Positions 8,229 to 17,191 are shown, counted from the first letter of the stretch. The stretch is 64,000 nt of DNA from Terriglobales bacterium (GCA_025462725.1 JAOAPE010000002.1:1-64000); one strand, 5' to 3'. Numbers and translations: made by a program. The notes: generated by a model not told the origin, from the sequence alone.

Positions 8229-9395
8229 CTACAAGTACGACAGTAACGAATGCCGACTTGTGCGTTTCACGCCGGCGTACCAGAGACAGATGGGGTACAT
8301 GATGATCATAGCGACGGCCCACACTAGGTAAATGAAACCCAAGTGGTGGCCGTAAGTGGGAGGAACGGCTGTCAGCACTGCGCCGTGGAAGAGCCATGAA
8401 ACCGGCTGCCGGGTGATGAGTGCAACCACCACGGCGAGCAAGTGCACGAGCAGGAGATGTCCGACGAAGAAGAATAACGGTACACGACCGTAAATGAGAG
8501 CTGGTCTGAGTGCACGCGGGATCTCACGTTCACAAGCGGCAAGCAAAATCAGCAGCGGGCCTAGTGTCATCAGCAGGAAGCACAACGAAGGCGGGTACTT
8601 CGTGCAATTCAGAAACGAGCACACCGTCATCAGCACAGACGACTTCTGCCCCCACAACCGCGGCTCCCCATACCAATTTGTCGCACGCAACGTGACGAAG
8701 GCGACAGTGGTCACCACTCCGCAGGCCCCGAACAACTTCTTACGGTCTGCGGGCTGCAAAGTGTACGCATGCCCGAATGCGAATCCAAGCGCCATTACAG
8801 CGATCCAGGGCACGAGCGGGTACAAGGCCCCAATTACATGTCCATTTGCAAGGGTGGTGATGATCGGTCGGTGCAACAGCTCGAAGATGACCTGTAACGG
8901 CAAGCCTTTTGGATCAACCTTGTCCAACGTGTTATGCAGCAGAATGATAGTGATAGAAATCCCGGCGATCACACGCACCGGCAATCGCACTGCAAGGGCG
9001 AGCACCACCATACTCCAGCCAAGGGCCCACAGGACGATACCGACCTGGTAGTGCCAACTGAACGTAAAGATGAAGTCCACCAGTGTCAAATCAAGAATCA
9101 CGAGCCACAGACCTCTCCGCCAAAGGAATGACGAGAGGTCTGCGACCGACTTTCCGCGAGCCAAAGACAGATAGGCTCCCGTGCCGGCGAGGAAGAAGAA
9201 CGCAGGAGCACAAAAGTGCGTGATCCACCTGGTGAAGAACAATGCCGGGAATGATCGGCTTAGGTCCTCTGGTTGGAAGCGCAAGTTCGTGAAGAACTCG
9301 CGGGTGTGATCCAGTCCCATGACTAGCATCACCAGGCCGCGTACAAGATCGACCGATTCCAAACGGGCCGATGTTTCTTTTATACGGTCAGACAT
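8229..9395 (-). CDS. DUF1624 domain integral membrane protein
   Basis: A 388-residue polytopic inner-membrane protein with roughly ten hydrophobic segments. 'RLESVDLVRGLVMLVMGLDHTREFF' near the N-terminus is the DUF1624 / heparan-alpha-glucosaminide acetyltransferase-like signature, where the conserved 'S.D..RGl.m..M..dH' segment contains the His proposed for acyl transfer. 'RWITHFCAPAFFFLAGTGAYLSLARGKS' and 'SFLWRRGLWLVILDLTLVDFIF' continue the family pattern. The related human enzyme transacetylates lysosomal sugars; bacterial members have no settled function. It stands alone and ends 100 bases from the convergent MocR gene. Confidence 0.85.
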   Translation of the reverse strand: MSDRIKETSARLESVDLVRGLVMLVMGLDHTREFFTNLRFQPEDLSRSFPALFFTRWITHFCAPAFFFLAGTGAYLSLARGKSVADLSSFLWRRGLWLVILDLTLVDFIFTFSWHYQVGIVLWALGWSMVVLALAVRLPVRVIAGISITIILLHNTLDKVDPKGLPLQVIFELLHRPIITTLANGHVIGALYPLVPWIAVMALGFAFGHAYTLQPADRKKLFGACGVVTTVAFVTLRATNWYGEPRLWGQKSSVLMTVCSFLNCTKYPPSLCFLLMTLGPLLILLAACEREIPRALRPALIYGRVPLFFFVGHLLLVHLLAVVVALITRQPVSWLFHGAVLTAVPPTYGHHLGFIYLVWAVAMIIMYPICLWYAGVKRTSRHSLLSYL

Positions 9396-9451
9396 TCACC
9401 CTCGCAAGTTGCGGTGATCACCATAGGGACTGACGAGCGCTTCGGAGTAAT

Positions 9452-10231
9452 TCACAGCGGCCGCGGCGGCATGGTGCCTTTGTCCCGTAGCATTCGCGCG
9501 GAACGCTCAAACCCGTCCCATGCCGCAGCTGCAAACGCGCCGCCGACGCTTACTCTGCGCACCCCAGCGGCCGAGAGCTGCGATACCGAGAATAAAGGGC
9601 CAAGAAGAAGTACGTTCACCGGCTTCGGTGCAACCGCCTTCACGATCTCCTCGATCGCGGATATCTCCTTCACGCCCGGTGCGTAGAGGCAATCAGCACC
9701 GGCACGGCTGTATGCATCGAGCCGCTTGATCGTGTCTTCAAGATCTGGATTGCCGCGGATGAATCCTTCCGCCCGCCCGATCAGCAGAACTGCGGAACCG
9801 GTTGAACGAATTGCTTCCTTGGCGGTAGCGATTCGTTCCGTGGCTTCCGAAACTTCGTAACGTATCTCGTTCCCGAAATCCTCGATGGAGATGCCGGCCA
9901 CGCCTGTCTCGACCGCAAGTGCGACATTCCTGGCGAGCTCTGCAGTATTTTTTGCGAAGCCCGCCTCGAAATCCGCATTGATCGGTAGGTCTGTCACGGT
10001 GCAGAGCTGTCGAAAATGTGCTAACGCTTCGTCAAGCGATATTTGCCCGTCTTCTCGCCCAAGTGCCCATGCAGATCCTGAACTCGTGGTAGCTAGTGCC
10101 TCAAAACCCATCTTTTCCAGACGTTTCGCGCTTCCGATGTCCCAGGGATTAGGAATGACGAAACATCCGCTCTCATGCAAAGTCTGGAACCGTGCACGTT
10201 TACTTTCCACGCTTACTGACATATTCACCAT
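9452..10231 (-). CDS. Isocitrate lyase/phosphoenolpyruvate mutase family protein
   Basis: A 259-residue cytosolic alpha/beta-barrel protein. 'FVIPNPWDIGSAKRLEKMGFEALATTSSGSAWALGREDG' is the start of the family; 'LPINADFEAGFAKN' supplies a metal-binding Asp, 'GVAGISIEDFGNE' the conserved 'G..IED' Glu-Asp pair, and 'IGRAEGFIRGNPDLEDTIKRLDAYSRAGADCLYAPG' the second half of the barrel. The family includes PEP mutase, 2-methylisocitrate lyase and oxaloacetate decarboxylases. The usual active-site 'KKCGH'-type loop of true isocitrate lyases is not seen, so a C-C hydrolase, mutase or decarboxylase role remains open. No clear operon partner. Confidence 0.85.
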   Translation of the reverse strand: MVNMSVSVESKRARFQTLHESGCFVIPNPWDIGSAKRLEKMGFEALATTSSGSAWALGREDGQISLDEALAHFRQLCTVTDLPINADFEAGFAKNTAELARNVALAVETGVAGISIEDFGNEIRYEVSEATERIATAKEAIRSTGSAVLLIGRAEGFIRGNPDLEDTIKRLDAYSRAGADCLYAPGVKEISAIEEIVKAVAPKPVNVLLLGPLFSVSQLSAAGVRRVSVGGAFAAAAWDGFERSARMLRDKGTMPPRPL

Positions 10232-10310
10232 CGCTCGTGAGTTCTCATGTTCTTGAGAGGGTTGGCTGCTGGCGTGATCCTAATCGACTCTCTTTTTAAC
10301 CGCCGCCATC

Positions 10311-11132
10311 TCACTGCGGCAGCCAACGCAGTCGAGAGCGTTTCGTGGGATCGAGCACGATTAATTCCGTCGCACCTGTCAGCAGTTGTGACTTCTGAAG
10401 CTCCCTGCCACTACTCTCGTTTAGAGGGACAAAGATGTCGGTTAGGGTGCGTTGATCTTGCATAAGCCCGAGCCATACCAGGAAAGGGCCGTCACTGCGA
10501 ACTGGAAGTTGCGGGAAATTGTTCTTAGCATCAAGAGTGCACAACAGTCCGACTTCCTCAATGCCCGCAGCCCGATACTTCGCGAACGTCGCTTCGGCTT
10601 CGCGCGCAAACTGTTCAACAGCATTCGGCTTTACGGCAAATATAAGCGCTACCACGATGCCGTGTGCGCCACCGGGCTCACCAACTGGATCGACCGCTGG
10701 CATAACTTTGATGGTTCGATTTGGATCCACGGGACGGAGGAGCAACACGTTGTCACTGTCATCCAGTATGCCATTGAGAGTCGCCTTGTGTTCTTTCCAA
10801 AGCGGCCCATAGTAAAAAGTCGAATTGACCTTCGCACGATCGTCCATGTCGTGGAAAGCGCGCAACCACAGAAAGTGATCGGTCTTTTCACGCTCAAAGA
10901 ACTGGCCTACAGCGAGAGCGCCCAGCTGCTGAAAAGCTTCAGGGAAATAGCTCTCAAAATACTGCGCGAAGTGTTCCCGTTCGCCTTTCTTGATCGTATA
11001 TCGACGTAACTCAATGACCTGGAAGTTTTTCAAGTGCTCGACTTGCTTCATAACACCGCTCGTGCCTATCGGCACTGATTGTGCCGTGGAGATGCAGATG
11101 ATTATCAACACAGTTGCAACCAATCTCATCAT
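10311..11132 (-). CDS. Secreted NIPSNAP family protein
   Basis: I chose the methionine at 11132 because it begins a signal peptide ('MMRLVATVLIIICISTAQS'). The mature part opens with 'FQVIELRRYTIKKGEREHFAQYFESYFPEAFQQLGALAVGQFFERE', the NIPSNAP ferredoxin-like fold start, followed by 'HFLWLRAFHDMDDRAKVNSTFYYGPLWKEHKATLNGILDDSDNVLLLRPV'. A second, more divergent half follows ('IVVALIFAVKPNAVEQFAREAEATFAKYRAAGIEEVGLL'). NIPSNAP domains are dimeric alpha-beta barrels; bacterial secreted members are uncharacterised. It lies downstream of the outer-membrane barrel gene on the same strand with a gap of about 170 bases. Confidence 0.8.
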   Translation of the reverse strand: MMRLVATVLIIICISTAQSVPIGTSGVMKQVEHLKNFQVIELRRYTIKKGEREHFAQYFESYFPEAFQQLGALAVGQFFEREKTDHFLWLRAFHDMDDRAKVNSTFYYGPLWKEHKATLNGILDDSDNVLLLRPVDPNRTIKVMPAVDPVGEPGGAHGIVVALIFAVKPNAVEQFAREAEATFAKYRAAGIEEVGLLCTLDAKNNFPQLPVRSDGPFLVWLGLMQDQRTLTDIFVPLNESSGRELQKSQLLTGATELIVLDPTKRSRLRWLPQ

Positions 11133-11304
11133 ATTTACACGTCGACGATCGATCCTCACTATTGAACCCCTCATTACTATTGCTAAAACTCTGGTCCTGT
11201 TACAGCTCCACTTCACGCCAAGGATGTAGTACCACTTTAAATAAGGACTCCCGCAGCAAAGGCCATTTGACTCGCACCTTCTCGCAAAAGGACTACGAAC
11301 TTGG

Positions 11305-12276
11305 CTAATGGACAAAATTCACTGCGATCGCTGGGGTAACACTAGCGTTGGTGTTGTGTCCTGGGGGAACGACTCGTACCCCAAGAAGTATGCCTAGGTT
11401 AGGTTTCCAGCTATATTCAACAGCAGGTGCAAACCCGAGCGCATCTTTCGAACCGGATGCCGACCTCACTGTCGTCGGACCGAACACCGGGTTTGAAGCC
11501 GGAACTTCGTAACCGTTCAGTACTGTGTTGCCTTCGTGGCGGTATGTCGCGTCGAGAGCGAGTACCCATCTCCGCGTCACACTGTATTCCCACGAGGCGT
11601 TGGCGGTTAATGATTTGCTCGGATTTGCTCGACCCTGGAAAGTTGTACTTGTGCCATACACACTTACGCCTTCTATTTTGGCTCGACCGGGGAAGCCTTC
11701 GGAGAGATTGAATCGCAACCGCAGAATCCGGCCATTCGGTAACCAGAAATACGTCTGTGAATAGATTGAGACCGTGGTGACGTAGACTCCGCTGCCAAGT
11801 CCATCGGTGGGGCGGTCACCCAACCGGTCGTACTTACCGGTCGGAAAAGTCTCCTGCAAATTGATCGACGTTGTCGGAATCCATCTACCAGGACGAAATT
11901 GGGTTAATCGATACTGAGCCTGCAGTGAGATATCCCCAAGTCCAATGCCGGCGCTGGTAGGCCTCTTGTTTACGACGTTGTACCCCACTGTGGGTATCAT
12001 TCCAACAGTGAACCTATCCGCGAGTCCGTACAGTGCGTATGTGAGCGAGCCAATACTGTGCGAACCCGCGGCTCTCACGTCATAAAGATAGGGTTCAATC
12101 AGAAAATGTCCCTTTGGCAGCGTCGCTGCAGAGGGCGCCAGCATTGGCCCAGTCCACCACGCGTCTTCGAGCGACTGGTGGATACTCGGGGGCGTCTCCT
12201 GGGCGCTTAGTCTGGAACCTTCGCCGACGAAGGTGAATATGAGCAGACCTACGATTGCAAAAAGCCTGCATATCAT
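11305..12276 (-). CDS. Outer-membrane beta-barrel, MetA-pathway phenol-degradation type
   Basis: The start at 12276 gives a signal peptide ('MICRLFAIVGLLIFTFVGEGSRLSAQE'). The mature protein has alternating beta strands and the family's landmarks: 'ATLPKGHFLIEPYLYDV', 'YGLADRFTVGMIPTVGYN', 'GIGLGDISLQAQYRLT', 'TSINLQETFPTGKYDRLG', and late strands 'WEYSVTRRWVLALDATYRHEGN' and 'VEYSWKPNLGILLGVRV', ending in a strand with 'NFVH'. Members are porin-like transporters often listed as 'transporter'. The substrate is unknown and no aromatic-degradation genes lie beside it. An upstream in-frame start would overlap the DinB gene and was not used. Confidence 0.75.
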   Translation of the reverse strand: MICRLFAIVGLLIFTFVGEGSRLSAQETPPSIHQSLEDAWWTGPMLAPSAATLPKGHFLIEPYLYDVRAAGSHSIGSLTYALYGLADRFTVGMIPTVGYNVVNKRPTSAGIGLGDISLQAQYRLTQFRPGRWIPTTSINLQETFPTGKYDRLGDRPTDGLGSGVYVTTVSIYSQTYFWLPNGRILRLRFNLSEGFPGRAKIEGVSVYGTSTTFQGRANPSKSLTANASWEYSVTRRWVLALDATYRHEGNTVLNGYEVPASNPVFGPTTVRSASGSKDALGFAPAVEYSWKPNLGILLGVRVVPPGHNTNASVTPAIAVNFVH

Positions 12277-12316
12277 CACGCGTTTACCTTTCAAAGCACA
12301 TGCACCAAACGCAAAG

Positions 12317-12880
12317 TCACTGGCTCGTTCCACTAGACAAGATCATGCCGACAGCTGAAGAACTTCCTGGGAGATATCGCTCTTGAATCACATTTAAGTG
12401 GTGCGTCAGGTGCCCTGCGATGATGTATGCCAAGGCGCGTACACTAAATAGATTTCCGCTTGCCATGCCCGTTGTAAACCAGGCTAGCTTTGGCAGATTT
12501 CTAACTAACGATAGCGTCGCAAGCCGCACATGAAGGAATTCTTCCACATGCGCGGACCAAGGCACGAGGTCGGACTTCGCATTTTTTGCGGCAACCGGCC
12601 CTTCGAAGCTCGGCAGAGGGTCGCAAAACCCCCGTGCAAACCAAAACATGCGGAACGAAAAGAGCCTCTCGCCATCATTCACGTGGTTCAATACCGTACG
12701 AATGCTCCACTTAGCATCAGCGTATCGGTACAAAGAAAACCCTTCGGATACTTGCGTGAGAGTCGCAATCGCGGTTTCATACTGTTGCTCGAGAATCGAC
12801 ACAGGATCATCCCCTGGGACCAAGTCGATGTACTTGAAATAATAAGGTGCAGCTTCGTTTTTGGTGGGGCGTCCGATCAT
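12317..12880 (-). CDS. DinB family protein
   Basis: A 187-residue DinB/YfiT-like four-helix bundle protein. 'YADAKWSIRTVLNHVNDGERLFSFRMFWFARG' has the first metal-ligand His, and 'ALAYIIAGHLTHHLNVIQERYL' supplies the paired His of the last helix ('H..HHl'). DinB-fold proteins include thiol-dependent metalloenzymes (bacillithiol or mycothiol transferases); most are unassigned. It is the first gene of a leftward series of possibly co-oriented genes (DinB, outer-membrane barrel, NIPSNAP), though spacing does not prove an operon. Confidence 0.88.
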   Translation of the reverse strand: MIGRPTKNEAAPYYFKYIDLVPGDDPVSILEQQYETAIATLTQVSEGFSLYRYADAKWSIRTVLNHVNDGERLFSFRMFWFARGFCDPLPSFEGPVAAKNAKSDLVPWSAHVEEFLHVRLATLSLVRNLPKLAWFTTGMASGNLFSVRALAYIIAGHLTHHLNVIQERYLPGSSSAVGMILSSGTSQ

Positions 12881-13002
12881 GCGATTAACCTCGATTCGGC
12901 CAGCCGTTTCTCTTAAGCAAACTCATCAACTGGCACCCTCATTGGCGCGGCACTCCAAACCTTCAAATCCGCAACAATCAGTATCAATGTCGCTGTGGTA
13001 TC

Positions 13003-14478
13003 TTGATAGTTCCACTGCAGGCCAAATCCGTGATACCAATCTCTAAGAGTGATTCAACCCCACTTTCGCGACAGATTTATACAGGGCTCCGGACGGCCAT
13101 CTTGAATGGGGTTTACCGGGCAGGAGAACGTCTTCCATCAACTCGCACTTTGGCCGATCAGCTTTCCGTCTCCCGCACGATCGTAGTTATCGCCTTTGAG
13201 CAGTTGCTCGCCGAAGGTTTCGTGAAGGGGCAAGGTGGTTCCGGAACATTCGTATCAGAGCACCTGGGCGAAGTGCGAACAATGCACAAACGCAAACCTG
13301 CACGGTTGAGACTGTCGCGGTTTGGGCAATCGGCAATGGAGGTAAGCGACAACGTTCATTACCCTCCATTGCCCCAGCAACGTTTGCGCTATGACTTCGC
13401 GTACAGCAGAAGCAATACGGACGCATTTCCATTTGAAACCTGGCGGAGAATCCTGATTCGAAAACTGAGAGAAGCGCCCGTTCGCGAACTCGATTACGGA
13501 GCTTCCGCCGGAAGCTCATCCTTGCGAGTTGCCATCGTGGATCATCTTCGGCGCTCACGCGGAGTGGCTTGCGATGCTTCACAAGTCATCATCGTCAATG
13601 GCTCCCAACAGGCGCTTGATCTCACTACTCGGGTCCTACTAAATCCCGGTGATCGAGTAGTTATTGAGAACCCGCACTATCAAGGCACTCGAGAGATCTT
13701 TGCCGTTGCAGGCGCTACCATATACCCAGTTGGGGTGGACAGCGACGGACTCATGACTTCCGCTCTTCCTAAGCGAGCGCGCCTTGCAGTTGTAACACCG
13801 TCGCATCAATTTCCAACAGGTGCGATCCTGCCCCTGTCACGCCGATTGGCGTTGCTCGATTGGGCAAAACGCGCGGATGCTGTCATCGTTGAAGACGATT
13901 ACGATGGCGAGTTTCGCTACGAGGGCCAACCGGTCGAGCCCCTTCAATCTCTCGACACAGAGGAGCGCGTTGTATATGTTGGCACTTTTTCTAGAACGGT
14001 ATTTCCTTCCCTGCGTCTTGGGTACTTGATTGCACCGAAATCGCTAGTCTCCGCATTTGTCGCAGCCAAGTGGCTGTGCGATCGACACTCCGCAACATTG
14101 GAGCAAGAGACCCTTGCTGAATTCATACGCTCCGGCGCTTACGAGCGTCATCTCCGGCGCGCCCGTCGGATGCTTGCTGAGCGACGTGCCGAACTGCTGT
14201 CATGCTTAAAAGAAAACCTAGGCAATACTATGGAAATTTCGGGAGAGAACGCGGGTTTGCACCTGGTGATCTGGCCCAAAGCACGAGTTAGCGAAAAGGG
14301 TGTAATCACGAAGGCCGCTGCTCATGACGTGCGCATCTATGGAGTCTCGCAGTACTTCAAGGGAAAAGCATTGCGCCCAGGGTTTTTGCTTGGTTACGCT
14401 CGCCTGACTCGACGCGAAATACGCGAAGGCATAAAGCGCTTGGGTGAGATCGAATGTTTCAAAGACACGCGTCAGTAG
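13003..14478 (+). CDS. MocR-type regulator with PLP lysine replaced by arginine
   Basis: A protein of about 490 residues: GntR winged helix ('TPLSRQIYTGLRTAILNGVYRAGERLPSTRTLADQLSVSRTIVVIAFEQLLAEGFVKGQGGSGTFV', residues about 20-85) joined to a fold-type-I aminotransferase domain ('FETWRRIL', 'GSQQALDLTTRVLLNPGDRVVIENPHY', 'TPSHQFPTGAILPLSRRLALL', 'VEDDYDGEFRYEG'). The normally invariant 'GTFSK' is 'GTFSR' here (codon AGA at 13993), so residue 331, counted from the start at 13003, cannot form the usual Schiff base with PLP. The start is uncertain: TTG at 13003 or GTG at 13030; the GTG lies inside a 19-bp string repeated at 36309. Regulatory target unknown; an inverted copy of the putative operator follows the gene. 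Confidence 0.9.
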   Translation: MIVPLQAKSVIPISKSDSTPLSRQIYTGLRTAILNGVYRAGERLPSTRTLADQLSVSRTIVVIAFEQLLAEGFVKGQGGSGTFVSEHLGEVRTMHKRKPARLRLSRFGQSAMEVSDNVHYPPLPQQRLRYDFAYSRSNTDAFPFETWRRILIRKLREAPVRELDYGASAGSSSLRVAIVDHLRRSRGVACDASQVIIVNGSQQALDLTTRVLLNPGDRVVIENPHYQGTREIFAVAGATIYPVGVDSDGLMTSALPKRARLAVVTPSHQFPTGAILPLSRRLALLDWAKRADAVIVEDDYDGEFRYEGQPVEPLQSLDTEERVVYVGTFSRTVFPSLRLGYLIAPKSLVSAFVAAKWLCDRHSATLEQETLAEFIRSGAYERHLRRARRMLAERRAELLSCLKENLGNTMEISGENAGLHLVIWPKARVSEKGVITKAAAHDVRIYGVSQYFKGKALRPGFLLGYARLTRREIREGIKRLGEIECFKDTRQ

Positions 14479-14552
14479 GAGATTGCAACTCCACGCGTTT
14501 TAGGTCCACCGTAACGAAGGCGAGCATCGCCCTAATCTCGTCGTGACAATTC

Positions 14553-14584
14553 GGGTGGTCACATCAATTTTTTATGAAGTGGTT
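14553..14584 (-). promoter_or_regulatory. Putative MocR operator, copy C (inverted)
   Basis: On the minus strand: AACCACTTC, 8 nt, TTGATGTGACCACCC. Identical to copy A in both blocks. It lies 75 bases after the second MocR gene in a 336-base gap. By analogy with copies A and B the regulated gene should start to its right on the plus strand, but only the 3' end of the Lrp-type gene is found there, so the target may have been lost. I see nothing else in this gap. Confidence 0.55.
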
Positions 14585-14814
14585 ATCGACCGAGATACTT
14601 CATGATCTATCAATTACATAGGGGTTTGCAGTACCTGCGAATGGCTGGCGTCGAAAGACCTGTGATTTGGGACTGAGCCATATATATAAAGGTGGGAGTT
14701 ACCGTGGATACGTCGGATTCGAGAGAATCCGATATACCCCGTAGCTCCAGTACAGAATTACCGCGGCCTCGCGTTCAAAGATTCTCCACCATCTGCGGTG
14801 CGCACCTGGATGGG

Positions 14815-15327
14815 TTAATCTCGTGTTCGCTGTTTCGGCGAACTGCTTTTGGTCGACAGCGGCAGAGGAACAGGCCGCTCTATCTGCGTCTTCAACACAA
14901 TAGTCGTTTCGGTGTTCTCTATGCCTGCAATCTGCCGAAGCTTTTCTGAAATACCTAATAGATCATTCGTGCTCGCCACACGCACCTTTAGCAGCATGCT
15001 GAGCTCGCCGGCAACAGAATGGCATTCCTCGATTTCGGGGATCTGCTCGAGGGAGCTAAGCAGTTCGGAGCAAGGCCTTGTTGCGCGAACTCCAATGTAA
15101 GCGAGCACATTCAGACCCAGGGCATCTGCATCCACGGCGACTGTCCAGCGCCGAATAACCCCATCACGCCGAAGTCGCCGCAGGCGCTCATGCACAGATG
15201 AGGGAGCAAGCTTCACCAACTTCGCCACGTCTTCCAGTCTCTGAGAAGCGTCAAGTTGAAGAGATTGAATGATCAGCATGTCAATTTCGTCGAAATTCTT
15301 CCTGGCGGATGGGTGATGGTTAGGCAT
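14815..15327 (-). CDS. Lrp/AsnC family transcriptional regulator
   Basis: About 170 residues. 'FDEIDMLIIQSLQLDASQRLEDVAKLVKLAPSSVHERLRRLRRDGVIRRWTVAVDADALGLNVLAYIGVRA' is the Lrp helix-turn-helix followed by the RAM-domain start; 'IPEIEECHSVAGELSMLLKVRVASTNDLLGISEKLRQIAGIENTETTIVLKT' is the ligand-binding RAM half. The start at 15327 ('MPNHHPSARKNFDEID') fits the family better than the upstream ATG. It is divergent from the isochorismatase-like gene at 15424 with 96 bases between, so it most likely regulates that gene and the exporter after it in response to an amino acid or similar ligand. Confidence 0.9.
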   Translation of the reverse strand: MPNHHPSARKNFDEIDMLIIQSLQLDASQRLEDVAKLVKLAPSSVHERLRRLRRDGVIRRWTVAVDADALGLNVLAYIGVRATRPCSELLSSLEQIPEIEECHSVAGELSMLLKVRVASTNDLLGISEKLRQIAGIENTETTIVLKTQIERPVPLPLSTKSSSPKQRTRD

Positions 15328-15423
15328 AATTCCGAATAATATTCGGCAACTATCGTACGTGTCAATAATCCATTGCATCGCTGTTCGACTTTGCCTAATC
15401 TACATCGGCAAAGGAGAAGAATC

Positions 15424-15987
15424 ATGTTTGCCTTAATCGTAGTCGACGCGCAAAACGAATTTTCACCTGAAGGAATGCGTGCGGTTCCGAACCATACTTC
15501 GGCGCTTTCGCGAATTCAGTTCCGAGTCCGTGAAGCACGCGAACACAAGTTTCCGATCGCGTGGGTGCAGCACCACAATCGACCTAACGAATCGCCCGCA
15601 TTTGTGCCGGGCACTTGGGGTGCCGAATTGTCTGCTGGTCTGGGTGTGCAACCGGGATACAGGGAGAAGTTGTTTGTGAAAGACGTGTTTGGAGCATTCA
15701 CGAATACCGGTTTAGAACAATGGCTCCGTTCAATGGGAGTTACCAGCGTTTTGATTGTTGGCTTCTTCGCACACATGTGCGTCTCGACTTCCGCCAGAGA
15801 GGCGCTGGTGCGAGACTTTGACGTGCACGTGGATCCGGCCGCAACCGGAGCACAAGCCTTGCAAAACGATGCGCTTGGTTCGCAAACAGCGGACGAAGTT
15901 GTCCGCACAGCGATGTTACACCTTAAGAACATGGGTGTTGAACTTGCAACGAGCGGTTCACTTCCAGGTGTTCTCGCCGCAGTGTGA
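15424..15987 (+). CDS. Isochorismatase-like cysteine hydrolase
   Basis: A 187-residue cytosolic hydrolase. 'FALIVVDAQNEF' carries the catalytic Asp, 'PGTWGAELSAGLGVQPGYREKLFVKDVFGAFTNTGLEQWLRSMGVTSVLIVGFFAHMCVSTSAREAL' supplies the catalytic Lys (in 'VKDVFGAF') and Cys (in 'AHMCVS'), giving the Asp-Lys-Cys triad of nicotinamidase/N-carbamoyl hydrolases. The ATG at 15424 is preceded by AAGGAG; an upstream in-frame ATG is less likely. It is divergent from an Lrp regulator and followed 97 bases later by an EamA exporter. The substrate may be an amide or carbamoyl compound. Confidence 0.88.
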   Translation: MFALIVVDAQNEFSPEGMRAVPNHTSALSRIQFRVREAREHKFPIAWVQHHNRPNESPAFVPGTWGAELSAGLGVQPGYREKLFVKDVFGAFTNTGLEQWLRSMGVTSVLIVGFFAHMCVSTSAREALVRDFDVHVDPAATGAQALQNDALGSQTADEVVRTAMLHLKNMGVELATSGSLPGVLAAV

Positions 15988-16084
15988 CTTTCATGCCAAT
16001 GCTGAACATCCTGAATACCAGCCGTTCGATCATGAAGGCAACTGCACCGGACAGTCATGCGTACTATTTCGAATCGAGCAACAC

Positions 16085-17140
16085 GTGACCGACGCAGCAG
16101 TGAACAACTATAAGAAGAGTTCATGGTTGGATGGCTGGCTTTTCGTCGCAGCGCCCGGAGTTATCTGGGGCGCATCTTTCCTCTTCATCGCAGAAGGGTT
16201 GAAGGCGCTCGGCCCAAATGGAGTCTCGTTCACTCGGATTTTGGTAGGGTTCGTAACTCTGTCCCTCTTCCCTGCTGCTCGCAAGCTAGTGGATAGGTCC
16301 GCATGGCGGGGCATCGCGTTGTTGGCTTTGGTTTGGTTTGCCTTCCCGTTGAGCATGTTTCCCTTTGCAGAGCAGCGAGTCTCGTCAGCGATAACCGGAA
16401 TGTTGAATGCGGCTACGCCGATGTTTGTAGCGATCGTGGCGGCGTTAATCGCAAGGAAGCTTCCCGAAGCTCGGGTGATAATTGGACTTAGTGTGGGCAT
16501 GACTGGTGCGGCAATAATGGCTTTGCCATCGGTAAGCGCTGGTAGCAGCAGTGCTATTGGCGTAGCACTAATCGTCGCGGCCACTCTGTCTTATGGGTTT
16601 GCTTTGAACGTTGCGCGTCCGCTGCAGCAGAGGTACGGCGCCTTGCCGGTGATCTGGCGCGCACTCGGGGTTGCGGCGGTGCTTACGTTACCGCTTGGCG
16701 GTCCAGACTTACTGGATGCGCACTGGAGCACTACCCCGATAGTGTCGTTGCTCGCCTTAGGCGCCTTAGGTACCGGTGTTGCATTCGTGCTCCTCGCAAC
16801 GGCAGTGGGGAAAGTGGGTGCCACGCGAGCTTCCGCGTCCGCATTTTTGATGCCCCCTGTTTCGCTGGTATTAGGCGTCGGGATCAACCACGAGCACGTG
16901 GCATTGCTGTCCCTGGTTGGTAGCGCAGTTTGCCTTTCAGGCGCCTGGCTAATGAGGCCGAAGACAACTGCTGGGAATCCCCGAGTAGTGCCAAAGGCGA
17001 TTGTTCTCCGTGCACACGGACATTCAGCTGACTTGCCAACCCTCAGAACCGAATGTAACGAAGACGATGCGCGGACGCAGAGTGGTATCACGCAATTCGT
17101 TCGCGGTGGAGCTATGACCATACCACGGAATCCACGATAG
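16085..17140 (+). CDS. EamA/DMT family transporter
   Basis: A ten-helix inner-membrane drug/metabolite transporter made of two EamA repeats. 'WLFVAAPGVIWGASFLFIAEGLKALGPNGVSFTRILVGFVTL' opens repeat one, 'ALVWFAFPLSMFPFAEQRVSSAITGMLNAATPMFVAIVAALI' is its end, and 'GVALIVAATLSYGFALNVARPLQQRYGALPVIWRALG' starts repeat two. I chose GTG at 16085, since earlier in-frame codons would run into the hydrolase gene. A C-terminal tail of about 50 non-membrane residues after 'AWLMRP' is unusual and may reflect a lost stop. Probable exporter of an amino-acid-like metabolite, grouped with the preceding hydrolase under the Lrp regulator. Confidence 0.85.
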   Translation: MTDAAVNNYKKSSWLDGWLFVAAPGVIWGASFLFIAEGLKALGPNGVSFTRILVGFVTLSLFPAARKLVDRSAWRGIALLALVWFAFPLSMFPFAEQRVSSAITGMLNAATPMFVAIVAALIARKLPEARVIIGLSVGMTGAAIMALPSVSAGSSSAIGVALIVAATLSYGFALNVARPLQQRYGALPVIWRALGVAAVLTLPLGGPDLLDAHWSTTPIVSLLALGALGTGVAFVLLATAVGKVGATRASASAFLMPPVSLVLGVGINHEHVALLSLVGSAVCLSGAWLMRPKTTAGNPRVVPKAIVLRAHGHSADLPTLRTECNEDDARTQSGITQFVRGGAMTIPRNPR

Positions 17141-17191
17141 TTATTCCTGCTGTAGGGGCACTTCGAAACGTCCACACGAGAATGGGTAACT

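Noticed and set aside
8494-9051. Plus-strand open frame of 185 codons
   Set aside because: It is antisense to the DUF1624 membrane protein, which has clear motifs; the plus-strand translation looks random.
15516-16124. Minus-strand frame of 202 codons
   Set aside because: Antisense to the isochorismatase-like hydrolase with its Asp-Lys-Cys triad; no family match.
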